Shown here: positions 10,703 to 22,030 of the stretch, one piece after another | Position numbering within the stretch: position 1 is the first letter of the stretch | Layout: every line of letters starts with the position of its first letter | DNA from: Cunninghamia lanceolata | Lineage: Eukaryota; Streptophyta; Pinopsida; Cupressales; Cupressaceae | Length of the DNA: 64,000 bases | Assembly: GCA_027924645.1 (NCBI GenBank) | Contig: BSBN01000860.1 | Span: 682,001-746,000 of the forward strand | Direction of reading: 5' to 3' | Position numbers and translations under genes: made by a program | The notes under the pieces: generated by a model | Seen by the model: the letters and a program-made list of their open reading frames with translations, nothing else | Databases searched by the model: none | Told to the model about the DNA's origin: nothing

Positions 10703-12392
10703 GGGATCAAATAAACGTCAATAGAAAAAGAAGAGGAAAATTATAACAGTTGAAGAAATTGAAGCACATCGAGAGAAAGAGGCAAAACGACAAAGAGAGA
10801 GGAGAGAGAGGATTAAAAGAATGAAGAATGTTGTAGCATCCAGTTTGATGACTATTGAAGAGGAGAACATTGAAGAGGAGACCAATTTGAATGAAATGAA
10901 TGTAGAGTATGCAAATGTGGAAGAGGTCAAGAACATGGAAAATGCAAATATAAGAACGAATCTAGGTATGTCTTCGAATCCATTGAATGATAATGAGATT
11001 AAAGATTTAAAGCAAGTTGGATATAATGTTGATGAGATAAATGCTTCTACTACAAATAAGACAATAAAAAATAAAAATGAAAACTCTTGTATGCATGAAA
11101 ATGAAAACCCTTGTATGCATGAAAATGAAAATATTTTTTTTTCTAAAATTGAAAGTAATGTTTTGAAGGATCCCTGTGGTAAGATATCTTGGAGACAAAT
11201 TCGAACATATGCAAATAGATTGTACAAACAATTTTTTTATAGAAAAACTCTTGGATTTCAATGTCAACTTGTATTACAATTGATGAGAATGACAAAAATG
11301 AGAAAAGTAATGAACAAATTAGGCATTTTTGTAAAACAATAAAGGTGGATGAATCAATGGAACAAGTTATGTCTAGTGTTTTTAATACTATTGGTTCTAT
11401 AAGAAAAAATAGTTGATTTAAGAATAAGAATGCAACATGTAGAGCAATAACAACTGGTTTAGTTAATAAATCAGTTGTGAGCAAAAGAATGATACGTAAA
11501 ACAAGTGGATATTTAAATGTGCATGCTATAATTTTAAGAAGAGAAGTAAAGAGAAGACTAAGTATTGAAGAGGATCTAGTCAACCAATGTTAGACTTTTA
11601 GTGATAGACTCCCAAGGTCTGACATGAAATTAAATAAGGAAATTAGGTCTTTGATTGAAAAATATTGACATGATAATACAAGGGTTTCATCAAATGCTTG
11701 AGATGTTTTGAAATTAAGGATGGGGTCAAAAAATCATGATCCTCATCCAAAACACCTTTTAGACATGACTCAAACAGAATTATATAGAAAATTTCTAGAT
11801 GATTCAGTTATAGAAAATTTTAGTATAAGTCAAAGATCATTTGAGAAATGCAAACCTTGGTATGTCAAGATTAATAAGCAACGAATCTCTTGTTGTAAAA
11901 CTCGTGCAATTTCATTATTTTTATGATATTTTTTAAAATATATGTTGTAGTTTGCATACTAATGAAATTATGCAGGAATTTGGTATTAATATGCTACCTA
12001 CAACAGTCAAGGATTTTATAACAAGTATACTTTGTGAAACAATTGAGGGACAATTCTATTTTTTAAAACCATGTGTTTCTAGACAATGCAATAGATGTGG
12101 TAACCTTTCATTGTTAGGAGAAATCATGCATGAAAGTAGTTCACATGATTTTAGATAACAGTCAGTGGAGGTGAAGAGGTTCACCAATGTTCAATATACA
12201 TTAAAGGATGGAAAAACTGGAAAGTGTTGTGAGTTAGTCATAGAACAAAGTAGTGTACATGTATTCACCACAAAGTTTAAGAATAAGATTGTGTATAAAT
12301 ATGTAAAACATTCTCAATATGCTCGGTGGCTTGATGAACAATTCCGTAGATGTAAGAAGGGTAAAAGTACAAACTTGTGTCACACTTTATAA
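10703..12392 (+). pseudogene. Transposase-like gene copy T2, N-terminal half
   Basis: A start codon at 10703 opens a basic region ('KRQRERRERIKRMK', 10780-10820), followed by an acidic linker open to 11340. Later frame pieces give 'HDPHPKHLLDMTQTELYRKF' (11730-11800), 'KINKQRISCC' (11870-11895), a 'CNRCGNLSLLGE' zinc-like pair (12080-12125) and 'RWLDEQFRRCKK' (12325-12357). These align in order with T3 segments 'SHPKHFIDTTQSETFEAF', 'HINKVRETCC', 'CNDCGNL' and 'RWQAKQFHDSKN'. Frameshifts and stops occur throughout, and a doubled 'ENPCMHENEN' segment lies at 11076-11130. The N-terminal basic patch and cysteine pair suggest DNA binding. Homology to T3 stops at about 12357, exactly where T1 homology begins, so this half lacks the putative catalytic part. 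Confidence 0.7.
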
Positions 12393-13260
12393 AGGAATCA
12401 ACCAACATAAAAATAAATCTCAATTTCAACCACATAAAAGTGGTCTTTATGTTTTGAATTTCAAAATGATGTAAACTAAGAAAATGTAGATCTCCTGTTG
12501 AATTTTATTACTCTAATTTTTTAGATTTTTTAAAAAATTGTTTTGGTATTTTTTTATCAATTTAAGAGCAAATTTTGAAATGCTAAAAATTTGAAAAAAA
12601 AATGACGTTCAGTTGATGTCTCCTAATTTTTTTTCACAAATAGGTGACTTCAATATCTAGGGCATGGAAAAAAAATAAATTTTTGATCTATATTTTTCTC
12701 GTAATAACGTTTTAAAATCAAACTTACCTGATTTTGATAGTTTTTAGTTGACGTCAACTATTGCTTAATTTTTTTTTCATTTTCAAAAAACAAATTATAC
12801 CCTTTTGAAGAGGATTCTCTCCTCTAGGGCATCATATATTTACCAAATTTTAAAATCATGTTTTACTATTTTTCTTTTAATTTCAAATTAGCCTCTTTTT
12901 GAAATTGAACAACCTACTTGCATTATTTTCAAATATTTATAGCCTAAAATTACTCAAAATATAAATATATATATATCCAAATTCAACACTCCGAGCTCTA
13001 CAAATGGGTATTTTATTTTTTTTAAAAAAATAATTTTGATTATAGAAATATTTAGCAGAAGTTGGAAGTTTGAGAAAGTTTGAGAAAATGGTGACTTGGC
13101 TATCCAATAGGATGCCACATAGATAGATTCGACCTAATGGGATTTAGTTGAATCCCATTTGGTTGAAACTACTCCTTTGTTTTAAAAAAAAGAATTTATG
13201 GAATTTTTAATTTTTTTAATATTAAATTACAATAAATTAAAAAAAATAATTTTGATAGGG
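12393..13260. other. No gene seen, AT-rich
   Basis: Long T and A runs and no coding. A small perfect hairpin (AATGGGATT / AATCCCATT, six-base loop) lies near 13136-13160. Confidence 0.5.
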
Positions 13261-13560
13261 AAGAGTCATATTCAAAAACACAATGATATGAAAGTGTTTG
13301 TTTAATACCCTTTTTGGTTTTTTTTTAATATTTTTTTAGTTTTTTGAGCTTTTTTAAATTAATAAATTATAGAAATTTGGAGAAAAAAGAACCATTGATT
13401 TCAATAGGAGCAGAGTCATATTAAAAAACACAATGATCTGAAAGTGTTTTTTTATGCCTTTTTGGCTTTTTAAGCTTTTTTTAGTTTTTGGGCTTTTCTA
13501 AATTATTAAATTATAAAAATTTGGAGAAAAAAACACTGATTTCAACAGGGGCAGAGTTGT
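13261..13560. repeat. Tandem duplication, about 145-bp unit
   Basis: Units begin AAGAGTCATATT (13261) and CAGAGTCATATT (13411), with a third start GCAGAGTTGT at 13551. Each contains 'ACACAATGATMTGAAAGTGTTT' followed by T-rich DNA and 'ATTTGGAGAAAAAA'. Confidence 0.75.
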
Positions 13561-15690
13561 GTTCTCAGGTACCATGCTCTAAAATGTGTAATTGATTAAA
13601 TCATTGATTTATTGAATGTAGACCTAGATCTTCAAAAAATAGAGGTTAAAGTATTTGTACATGTGTTATTTTTGCATATAGGTGAATTCAAATTTAATCA
13701 ATTTGTGATGGGCAAGAAAAAGACAAGAATAAAGTTGTATGATCGAAGAAGAGATACTACAAATGTTGATGAATGAACATCTACTCAAAAACAACGCATG
13801 GAAATTGTTGATGACCAAGGAGTATGTTAGTTTTTCTTTTGAATCAGCATTAGGGTTTGCCACTTCTAATGCACAGGTAGATTCAGCCAACTAATACAGG
13901 AGGTTGCATGAGCTACCTCCCCTTCACTTCTGGTTCTGCCGCACCAAGGGGGGTATCCCTATAACTCAAGATGTAACCTTGACTAGCTCAAAGATAGAAA
14001 GATCTAACTTGATAACAACAGGTAGAATACTCTCATGTATGGACCAAGATCTGCATGATAGATCACAAGGTGGGCAACATTCTTGGACATATATGTCTGG
14101 TTGGGTATGAGAGCATGCAGGGGGTTCCTAATCCTACTCCTACAACTAACAGGTGGAAGATATGAAATGGGTGGACATAATGTCCTAGATGCAAGACAAG
14201 GGGTTTTGGCTCATAACTACTGATCCAGGAGTAGACTGGTGCCTATCCATTGGGCAAGGAGTCAACTAGACATATACAATAGATGGTTTGCAACTTTCAC
14301 TTAAGTTTCAGGGGGTTGGACTGATGCTTGCCTTACAAACATCATCCAAGAATGGGTATCTAACTGCCTCTACTTACAGATATCCTTGCTGACATGCAAC
14401 CAGATTCAAAAGAAAGAGAATAACATGCAGCAAATGGAGACAAGCAGATAGACACATGCAATAAGTATTTTTCATATAACATTAACACTGAAACTAAAAA
14501 TATGTGCAAAATACATTCATGTTGCAACTCATAAACTCCAAAATGGGATAAAACATCCAAGATCATGCCCTGTTCTTCATTATTTACACCAAAATGCCTC
14601 AGGCCTTCAACAACCAAAAAAATGGTAACATAGTCTACCTATATTGGCCAGAAAGTGTACCCACAACAATTAATTACATGGTTGACCAAAAATCTCACCA
14701 AATACAGATATCAGAAGGAATGGCGCTCAGAAGTTATTGCTGCAGCAGACAAGGGAGGCCTCGAGCCTTGTGCCACCATCTAGGGTCTTCATTCATAATT
14801 AGACAGCTTCACCATTTGTACCATCGCCCATTGATGGCTCAACCACCCGCGTTTCACTTGGAAACTGTCACAGCATTCAAATAGAAGTTCCTGCCAAAAT
14901 GCACTTTACTGAAGTTTCAAGTTATGCAGGAACATTAATCCCACATGCACGGTGAGAAGACCACCTCAGTAGTTTAAAAACATGGCCACAAGCTCAATAG
15001 ATGTCGAGCGCCTTTTGCTACACTCAACACATGACCATCTGCCAAATACCCATCGCCAAGACTTAGGCCATTGGCCAACCCCACAAATCTCTCATCGATC
15101 TCAATTGTCTTGCCGATGCCTACCTTACAATCCACTCCATCGGCTAGAGATAGACCATCGGGCCAGCACAAAACTCCTTTGCCGATGCCCATGGTCTTGC
15201 CGATGCCTTCAAACATCTTGATGACGTCATCATCATGTCCTGATGATGTCACCATCACCCGTCTGCATACCGCGCAACTCTCATATCTAGATGACATCAT
15301 CGCCATATAGGCACCGAGGTGATATTAGTAAGATAACCTGATATTTCAAAATATCACCCCCCAAACAAAATATCATGATGCACTATAGACCGGATGATGA
15401 TGATGACCCCTTTAACACAAAGAACATTAGGGTGCACTGTAGCTTAACTGCAGGATTCGGATGATATCCAAACATCACCCGATATTGAAACAAGATGATC
15501 CTGATGACAAATCTGGTCGATAGAAAATCATGATGATGCTGACCACCTCGGAGAAAATATGATGCTGCTGTTGAAAAATGCTAAGGAGGGCCAACATTTA
15601 GGAAATTTTTTGGATTTTTTGGGAAGGTGCCTGCATGAAAATTGCTAAATTAACTGACAGTCAATTCAGGCACCAACAGAGTATAGGTAC
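13561..15690. other. Mixed region without a recognised gene
   Basis: At 13709 a short reading frame opens with MGKKKTRIKLYDRRR and then stops. It could be a leftover N-terminus of T3, but similarity to T2 is weak. From about 13880 to 15600 the base composition is less AT-rich than its neighbours, as if a separate insertion lay here, but I find no terminal repeats or coding. Within it, 15040-15210 repeats TTGCCGATGCC-like motifs four times and 15220-15560 repeats GATGATGAC/GATATC-like motifs. Confidence 0.4.
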
Positions 15691-17250
15691 CAGAACAAAT
15701 TGAAGGTGGTGATAGAAATTTTTTCCTTGGTATGGAAAATCTGATGGAGATGGATGACGATTGTCTTTTCAAAAATATTTTATTTGAAGATACGGTACCT
15801 AAAAGCACAGTAAAATTACACTCTAAAAAAATATAGGAAATTTTTTTTGAAAATAAGTCTATAATTGGAAGAGCATAGTTATTTGCATAGTTATTTAGGA
15901 AGAAAGAGATGACCTCTATTTTGGAGTTGTTAGGGGTTGATAATAAGAAAAAGTCATCAGGTTCATTAAAGAAAACAATAGTTGAAAACCTACAAGAAGC
16001 ATTGAATTCTATTGAAAGCAAGAGTCGAGCTATTGATTTAAATGCTACACATAGAGCATTAATGACTATAATTTTTAGTAAGAAATGATCACATAGAAGA
16101 CAAGTTCAAGCAATTTCTCAATTACTCAATGTTTCTAGGAGAACTGTTCAATAATATATTGCAAAGAGAAATAGATTGGATGGAAATGTTGAGAATAATT
16201 AGGTAAACATTTGCAGGGTTCCCCGAAAAGATAGAATCTCAGAAGATGTAAAGGAACAGGTGATTGAATATTGGACCATCCACTCTCGTGTTTCTTCCAA
16301 TAGAAGGGACACTATATAGATAAAAAGTGAAGATGGTACAAAAATTTCACATCCAAAACATTTTATAGATACAACACAAAGTGAAACTTTTGAAGCATTC
16401 AAGCAAGAATTTTTAGATGTGAAGATTTGTCAAAGGACGATTCAGAGACTATGACCAAGTTTTGTACATATAAATAAGGTACGTGAGACTTGTTGTCAAA
16501 ATTATGTCAAATTTCATCTACACCTACAGTCATTTAAAAAAGCTATGGCAGTAATTAATCCAAATATAGTCATCCCTGGAAGTACAACATAATTTGTGAA
16601 GTCTCTTCTATGTGAAAAATCAGAAGATTCAGATGAATTTAAAGTGCAGTGTATATAAAATATATGTAATGATTGTGGAAATTTGAAGAATCTTGTATAG
16701 GTTGACAATATTAATCATTTGATGTAAGTTATGTGGAAGAGATTTATATATGAGAATTACTCAACAAAGTCAGGAGTTGAGAGCAGAAAAATTGTTCTCA
16801 AAGAGAGTGAATTGTCAAGCAATGAGTTTATGAATTTTTTTTGCAATATCATATTTCCACATATTGAACATTGTCATGGTGCTAGATGGCAAGCTAAGCA
16901 ATTTCATGACTCAAAGAATTACTTTCCACCAGGTTGTATTATCTCTTTTGTTGATTTCTCTAAGAACTATACATTTAGTCCTCAAAGTGAGATTCAAAGT
17001 CAATATTATCATTCAGAGCAAGTTGCAATATTTGTACAAGTTTGTTATAGGTATGTTGAAGAACATGTCGATGGTGTACAAAGTAGCAAAGATGAATGAA
17101 TTATCATCAAAGAGGTTCACTTTTATATCAATGATGATACAGGTCATGATAGAAGCTATGTAGCCCATTGTTTTGCAATGTTTTTTGAAGACTTGAGACA
17201 ACGTCAAATAGATGCTTCACAAGATTGGATATGGTCTAATGGATGTGCTG

Positions 17251-17414
17251 GTAAGTGTTGATTTAATTTTTTTAAAAAAATATATTATATTTATTTGTGT
17301 AATTAACTTGTAGACTTGAATTGTTTAGTTACTTAAATATGTTGTACCTATATGTATATAGTTTTTTTTATAAATATTTTAGTTTTAAATTTGAAATTGT
17401 TTGTAACTTCACAG
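17251..17414 (+). other. T3 intron 1 (164 bp)
   Basis: Donor GTAAGT and acceptor TTCACAG. Splicing joins 'NGCAG' to 'QFKS'. T1 reads through this point without an intron. Confidence 0.7.
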
Positions 17415-17560
17415 GACAATTTAAGTCTACAAAAACTTTTAATTGGTTAAGCCAACAACATATTAAATGAAACATACATTTTTTGTGGAATTTATATGAG
17501 AGTGGACATGGAAAAGGAGAGCATGTGTGAAGAGTGCACTTCGACAACATGAACTTGCAG

Positions 17561-17841
17561 GTAATACCATATGGACTACAAATTTAAATTCTTAAATATA
17601 TTTTAAATGAATTTAAACCTGTTAGGAAAAAAGTGTAGATCTCAATATATTGCATGTGTTGAGAAGTGGAAGCTTAAGCCATTATACAATTTAGTGGTTT
17701 TGATATATATCCAATGTTGTAGATTTTCAATATTTCTCTTGTTAGATTTAAAAAAAAAATCTAATTATGTTTTTTGAGATCATCTTTTCCTTTCAACTAG
17801 AAAACCTCTTAACCTAACATTTCACCAACATGAACTTGCAG
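17561..17841 (+). other. T3 intron 2 (281 bp) bounded by a coding duplication
   Basis: The 21-nt coding sequence CAACATGAACTTGCAG/GTAAT occurs at 17545 and again at 17826, exactly 281 bp apart, with weaker similarity for about 20 more bases. Each copy contains AG|GT. Using the first GT as donor and the second AG as acceptor removes exactly one period and leaves the frame open (HELAGNAIRNANE). T1 is contiguous here. Confidence 0.65.
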
Positions 17842-17943
17842 GTAATGCCATAAGGAATGCAAATGAAATTGTTGAATGGTGCAAAAGTCATTTTGTCATC
17901 CGTGACTCAATATACAACACATGTTATTTTTGGGAAGTTAAAG

Positions 17944-18038
17944 GTACATAAATATTCTGTTTTGAATTTCAATGTGTGTACATGAATTAAATTTTCAATT
18001 TTATACACTTTTTAATTGGATGATTGAAATTTAAATAG
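17944..18038 (+). other. T3 intron 3 (95 bp)
   Basis: Donor AAAG|GTACAT and acceptor TTAAATAG|ATATTG. Splicing joins 'CYFWEVK' to 'DIDRSTL'. T1 has a contiguous 'LFWLVEEES' at this place. Confidence 0.6.
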
Positions 18039-18348
18039 ATATTGATCGATCAACTCTTACTAATTGTCAAACAATTAGTGGTATGAGAAGTTTGCATCAA
18101 ATCATGATAGTAGGACATATCAAGCCTCCTATAATTCAAGTGAGAAAAATCATGTTTTTGTGCTGACTGCATTGAAAACAATACAAATACTCTACAATGT
18201 GAGAATATTAGAGATGGGTATGTTTCAGAATGGGAAATAAAACAATTAGTGGCCAAGTCAGACACTTTTGAAGATAATGACATTGTAGATGTCTATGATC
18301 CTTTGCATTCAGCTAATTACGAACATGTATTAGAATTAGTTGTTATAG

Positions 18349-18469
18349 GTAAATTTTAAAATTTTAAATTGAATTTTAACTTGTATATTTGATTTATAAT
18401 ATATTATTTCTAAGTTGAGCATGGTTCAGTACATGGTGTGTACAAGAGATATTTTTATTGTTCTTGCAG
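18349..18469 (+). other. T3 intron 4 (121 bp)
   Basis: Donor ATAG|GTAAAT and a pyrimidine-rich acceptor ending TTCTTGCAG|ATCTTG. Splicing keeps the frame ('LELVVI' to 'DLDNTEG'). T1 has an intron at the matching place. Confidence 0.65.
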
Positions 18470-18834
18470 ATCTTGACAATACAGAGGGTGTAGATTATTG
18501 TCTACTAAGATGTATGCAACCAAAATACAAATTATCAGAATCAATGATAGATGGTGATGGACAAGAGTATCCAACTAGATCAATGGTTGTTGAAGGCACA
18601 TACTATAACCAAACAAAGATAGATACAAATGGTATTATATTTATTGATTATATGCCAAGTCAAAAGGTTCTACATTATAGTCACTTAGTTATAGCAACAC
18701 GAATAAATCTTGAAACTTTACCAAAAAGAGGACATGCCAAGCAAAGGTGGAGGTTGCCTATTGAAGATCATGAAAAGATTTTAGAGATAATAAAAGATAG
18801 AGAGGATCTAGATTATATGTACCGAGAACTTTAA

Positions 18835-20390
18835 GCTATTTTTGTACATGTATATATTTTCTATGACAATTTATTTTATGTTGAATTCAAATAATTTAAT
18901 TCAATGTGGTGATACATTACTTTTTCTTAATCATCAAAATATATAGGTCATCAATTAATTGTAGCCTACATGTTTCATTTTCCTACATTTTGGTGTTCAG
19001 ATCTCACCTGATATTCAGGTCATCTTAGGTTATTGTGATTCAATGAAATTAGAGGCTGTCTTCTATGGCTCAGAAATTCTAGATGTCATGGATGCCATGA
19101 TAAAGTTATTGGCTATCTTCATTTATCTTAAGGTAGCTTAATTGAATTGAGTTATTTTTGGATGTCATGATAAAGTTTAGTTTTTAAGGCCTAATAAGTA
19201 TTTATAGGTTCAAAAATTCTACACGATTGAGTATGATGCATGTGTGTAGTCATTTATGTGTTCAACAAGTTGTTTGTTAAATCAACATGTTGGTGATCTG
19301 AGCTATTTTTTGTTGACTCTATGGTGTAAGCTTAGTTCTTGAGGGTAGGGAATGCCAATCTCAAGACCAATTTAGTTATAGCTTATAATTAGGCAAAGGA
19401 TAGTTCAAGGTTAATGCTTAAGGCAAGGTTAAAACTCTTCTCTTTAGGATAAATAAGCTTGGGAGGTTAGTCCCTAAGATTTGAGGTGTACACTAATTAA
19501 AGTGAAACGAAGAAAATATAAGCAAGCTTGATAGAAATCCCATCATGAGCACATGAAAATCCAAGAAATTTGTCACTAAATTTCATTATACAAGCTTGTT
19601 TAATCATGGTTTTTGAATCACTCTCGACAATATGCATATGTCATGCATGAAAATAATTGTAAATTAGGTTTATATTTCCCCTTAAAATATATAGTTCTAC
19701 ATCATGCATGATTATTTTAACAAGTGCAAGACAACATAATAATCTTTTGAATTTTCTTAGAAGGCCTCTCACTAGATATAGGTATTTTAAATTTAAATAT
19801 ATGAAGTTAAATTCTAGTTGGAAATCGAAATAAAATAGAGAAATAATAGAGGCAAAGGGGCCTCATGATGTGTAGTTTTTGACATTTTTTCATATCTTAT
19901 GCCTCAAATATATTATGAAAATCTAATTTGATTCCATGCTTGTAGCTCTGAATACCCTATTTTGAACTTGAAGAGATCTAGAGTGGTTGAATTAGATAGG
20001 TCATCAATTAATTGTATCTAGATGAATACTAAATAGACTATCTAGAATTTTGGTCCTAGACCTTAAATTTGGATTTGCAAGCATAGAGGGAAAGGTTGTT
20101 TAGTTCCAAAATGTTTCCTTTCTTTATCTCCCAGTAGTCTTCTCATGTTTTCTCTTTGTTCTAGTATGCTAGAAATTACTAATAAAATATCTAATTTTTA
20201 CAATTTTCTCAAAATTACTAAATTTTTAAGGATAATTTATTGTGAGGGTTTACCCAACATGGTTATGTACCTTCCATAGTTTTTTTTAGATGACCCTAAT
20301 TCATAAAATGTGATGTAGAGGCACTAGGATAGATAGAGGTTTTCACAAATAGACAAGGTTTTCTTCACACTCTAAAGCCCAATTCAAGGA
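18835..20390. other. No gene seen; bounded by a 21-nt direct repeat
   Basis: No coding was found. ATAGGTCATCAATTAATTGTA occurs at 18943-18963 and identically at 19996-20016, 1053 bp apart. No LTR, poly-A or inverted terminal sequence accompanies it. Confidence 0.5.
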
Positions 20391-22030
20391 TCAACTTGCA
20401 AAAGTGGGAAGAATAGTTAACATCTCTGAAACAATCATGGAAAGGTTGATTTGACATGCCATGGGATCCATCCAAACCATTGGCAAAGGCTAGACAAACT
20501 TGGTTTGGTACTTCCTTCTTTAGGCCTCTAAAACCTTATAGCGCTTGAAACAGCGACAGTCAACAATATCTTTTGACACAGTCCTTTCAAACTCAGATCT
20601 TAGACAATCTATAGATACCCATTTGGACTCCCCATGACATATTTCAAAATGGGTATGGGTTGTTTTGGACAGTATGGTCCAACCTATAACCCCTCCTAGT
20701 GACCTAGAGCCCCAATTACGCCAAATTTGTGAAGCAACCATCCTTTCAGAGACTCACAGAACTCAACCAATCATTTGGACATCTCAATCCCATTCCCAAA
20801 CCAAGACTTTCTTAGGTTTTGAACCCCTACAATCGACTGTTCCCTCAAATGCATCTATGGTTCCTCAATTTGGCTTAATACATGGACATATTAAGCCTCC
20901 CTCTTCAAATCTTGCAACTGCCAACTCCCTCTTCTCTGCAAACACCTAAATCAATTGAAATATAAATGGACACATCCATCCCACTAGTCTTATGGCCTTG
21001 AGAGATAGTGGGATGGTCAAATTTCCATTGTTTGAAGCAAACCCTAGATTAGGTTTTGATAGAAAAAATTTTAGAAAAAACCTTATATCTCCCTACAACA
21101 AAAATGTCAAAACACCAAACCAACTTCAAATGAAAGACAACTCCATGCTCTAACCGATCAAATCATGAGAAAGTGGAAACAACCTTGTACCTTTGCAAAG
21201 TACGGCCTGTAGCAGTGTAGGAGTTCAGGAAAATAGAGTTTCAATGAGTAGTCCAAGGAAAATAGATATAAATTGTTTTTTGTTCAGTGTCACAGCCTCA
21301 AAATATTCTTAAATTGAAGTCACTTCACCACCCTACACATTCCACAAACTTAGAAGTCATGATAGTTCCGTACAGGAAGATGGTACGGACTGTTTTTCTA
21401 GAAAATGCAGAAAAAGACAGTAAACAACAGAGAGTGGGTTTCTTATTGCATTGAAACTTCTTGCACACCTTACAAAGATCTTGTTCAAGGTTATTTAAAC
21501 CTTCATACACCTTGACAGACTCCTTGGAGATAGTTTTGGTGAATGGAAGGTCCATAACTATTCTTCAACCATCGAATTGCCCTGTTCAGTTTTAAAACTG
21601 CAACTAATTACAAGTTTAAACATAGGCATCAGTGATTACGAGGCTTCACAATGCCTTCAAACACCTTTAAAATGTAATTAAGCCTTGGACTAGGAATTAG
21701 ACTTCTTGACACTACCCTACATGCCTTAATAAGGCTCACAATCATGAATTTTGTATGACTGCCTCCTTTTACAATGCATCATGCTATGACTATCTTTTAC
21801 ACCTTATGACTACTCCATTATAACATGACATCAACAAGAGATGTTTTTTGGACATGGTCCTTATTACAACATGAGAATGGTCTTCCAAGGCCTTATTACA
21901 ACATGAACAAACATAGAACAAACAAAAATAATCATGGATCTTCATGTTCCTCTTGGTGCTCCTGCACCAAAATGGAAGTTAATTTAGACATACCAACATT
22001 TTTTATAACAATTTCAATTTACATTTTTTA
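20391..22030. other. Unrecognised region
   Basis: The longest open stretch is 20665-20949 on the plus strand (Ser/Thr/Pro-rich, no motif that I know); its upstream extension is full of stops. Nothing else in this part looks coding. It may be the body of an old element whose ends I cannot define. Confidence 0.35.

Larger units (their letters stand above)
15700..18834 (+). pseudogene. Transposase-like gene copy T3, nearly full length, intron-bearing
   Basis: Coding pieces run in order: a helix-turn-helix-like segment 'ISQLLNVSRRTVQ' (about 16112-16150), 'HPKHFIDTTQ' (16350-16380), a cysteine pair 'CNDCGNL' (16668-16688), an open stretch 16731-17099 with 'WQAKQF' and 'FVDFSKNY' (about 16945-16970), 'NDDTGHD' (about 17130), 'WSNGCAG|QFKS' (across an intron), 'SGHGKGEH' (about 17500), 'FCADCIENN'-like cysteines (about 18155) and an open C-terminus 18470-18834. 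Candidate acidic residues for a DDE-type active site are the Asp of VDF and the Asp pair of NDD. The position before G-C-A-G is Asn here and in T1. Four GT-AG introns can be placed (17251-17414, 17561-17841, 17944-18038, 18349-18469). About five stops, all one transition from CAA, CAG or CGA, plus shifts show it is dead. No terminal inverted repeats were found. Confidence 0.75.

Noticed and set aside
14982..15310. Overlapping open frames on both strands in the GC-richer block
   Set aside because: Several overlapping frames on both strands arise from the same short repeated words; none shows a domain.
18943..20016. Target-site duplication of a LINE or SINE
   Set aside because: No poly-A or other tail lies at either end and no reverse transcriptase is inside; kept only as a direct repeat.
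20665..20949. Gene encoding a Ser/Pro-rich protein
   Set aside because: No recognised domain, stops directly upstream, and no evidence of splicing; left as an unrecognised open stretch.
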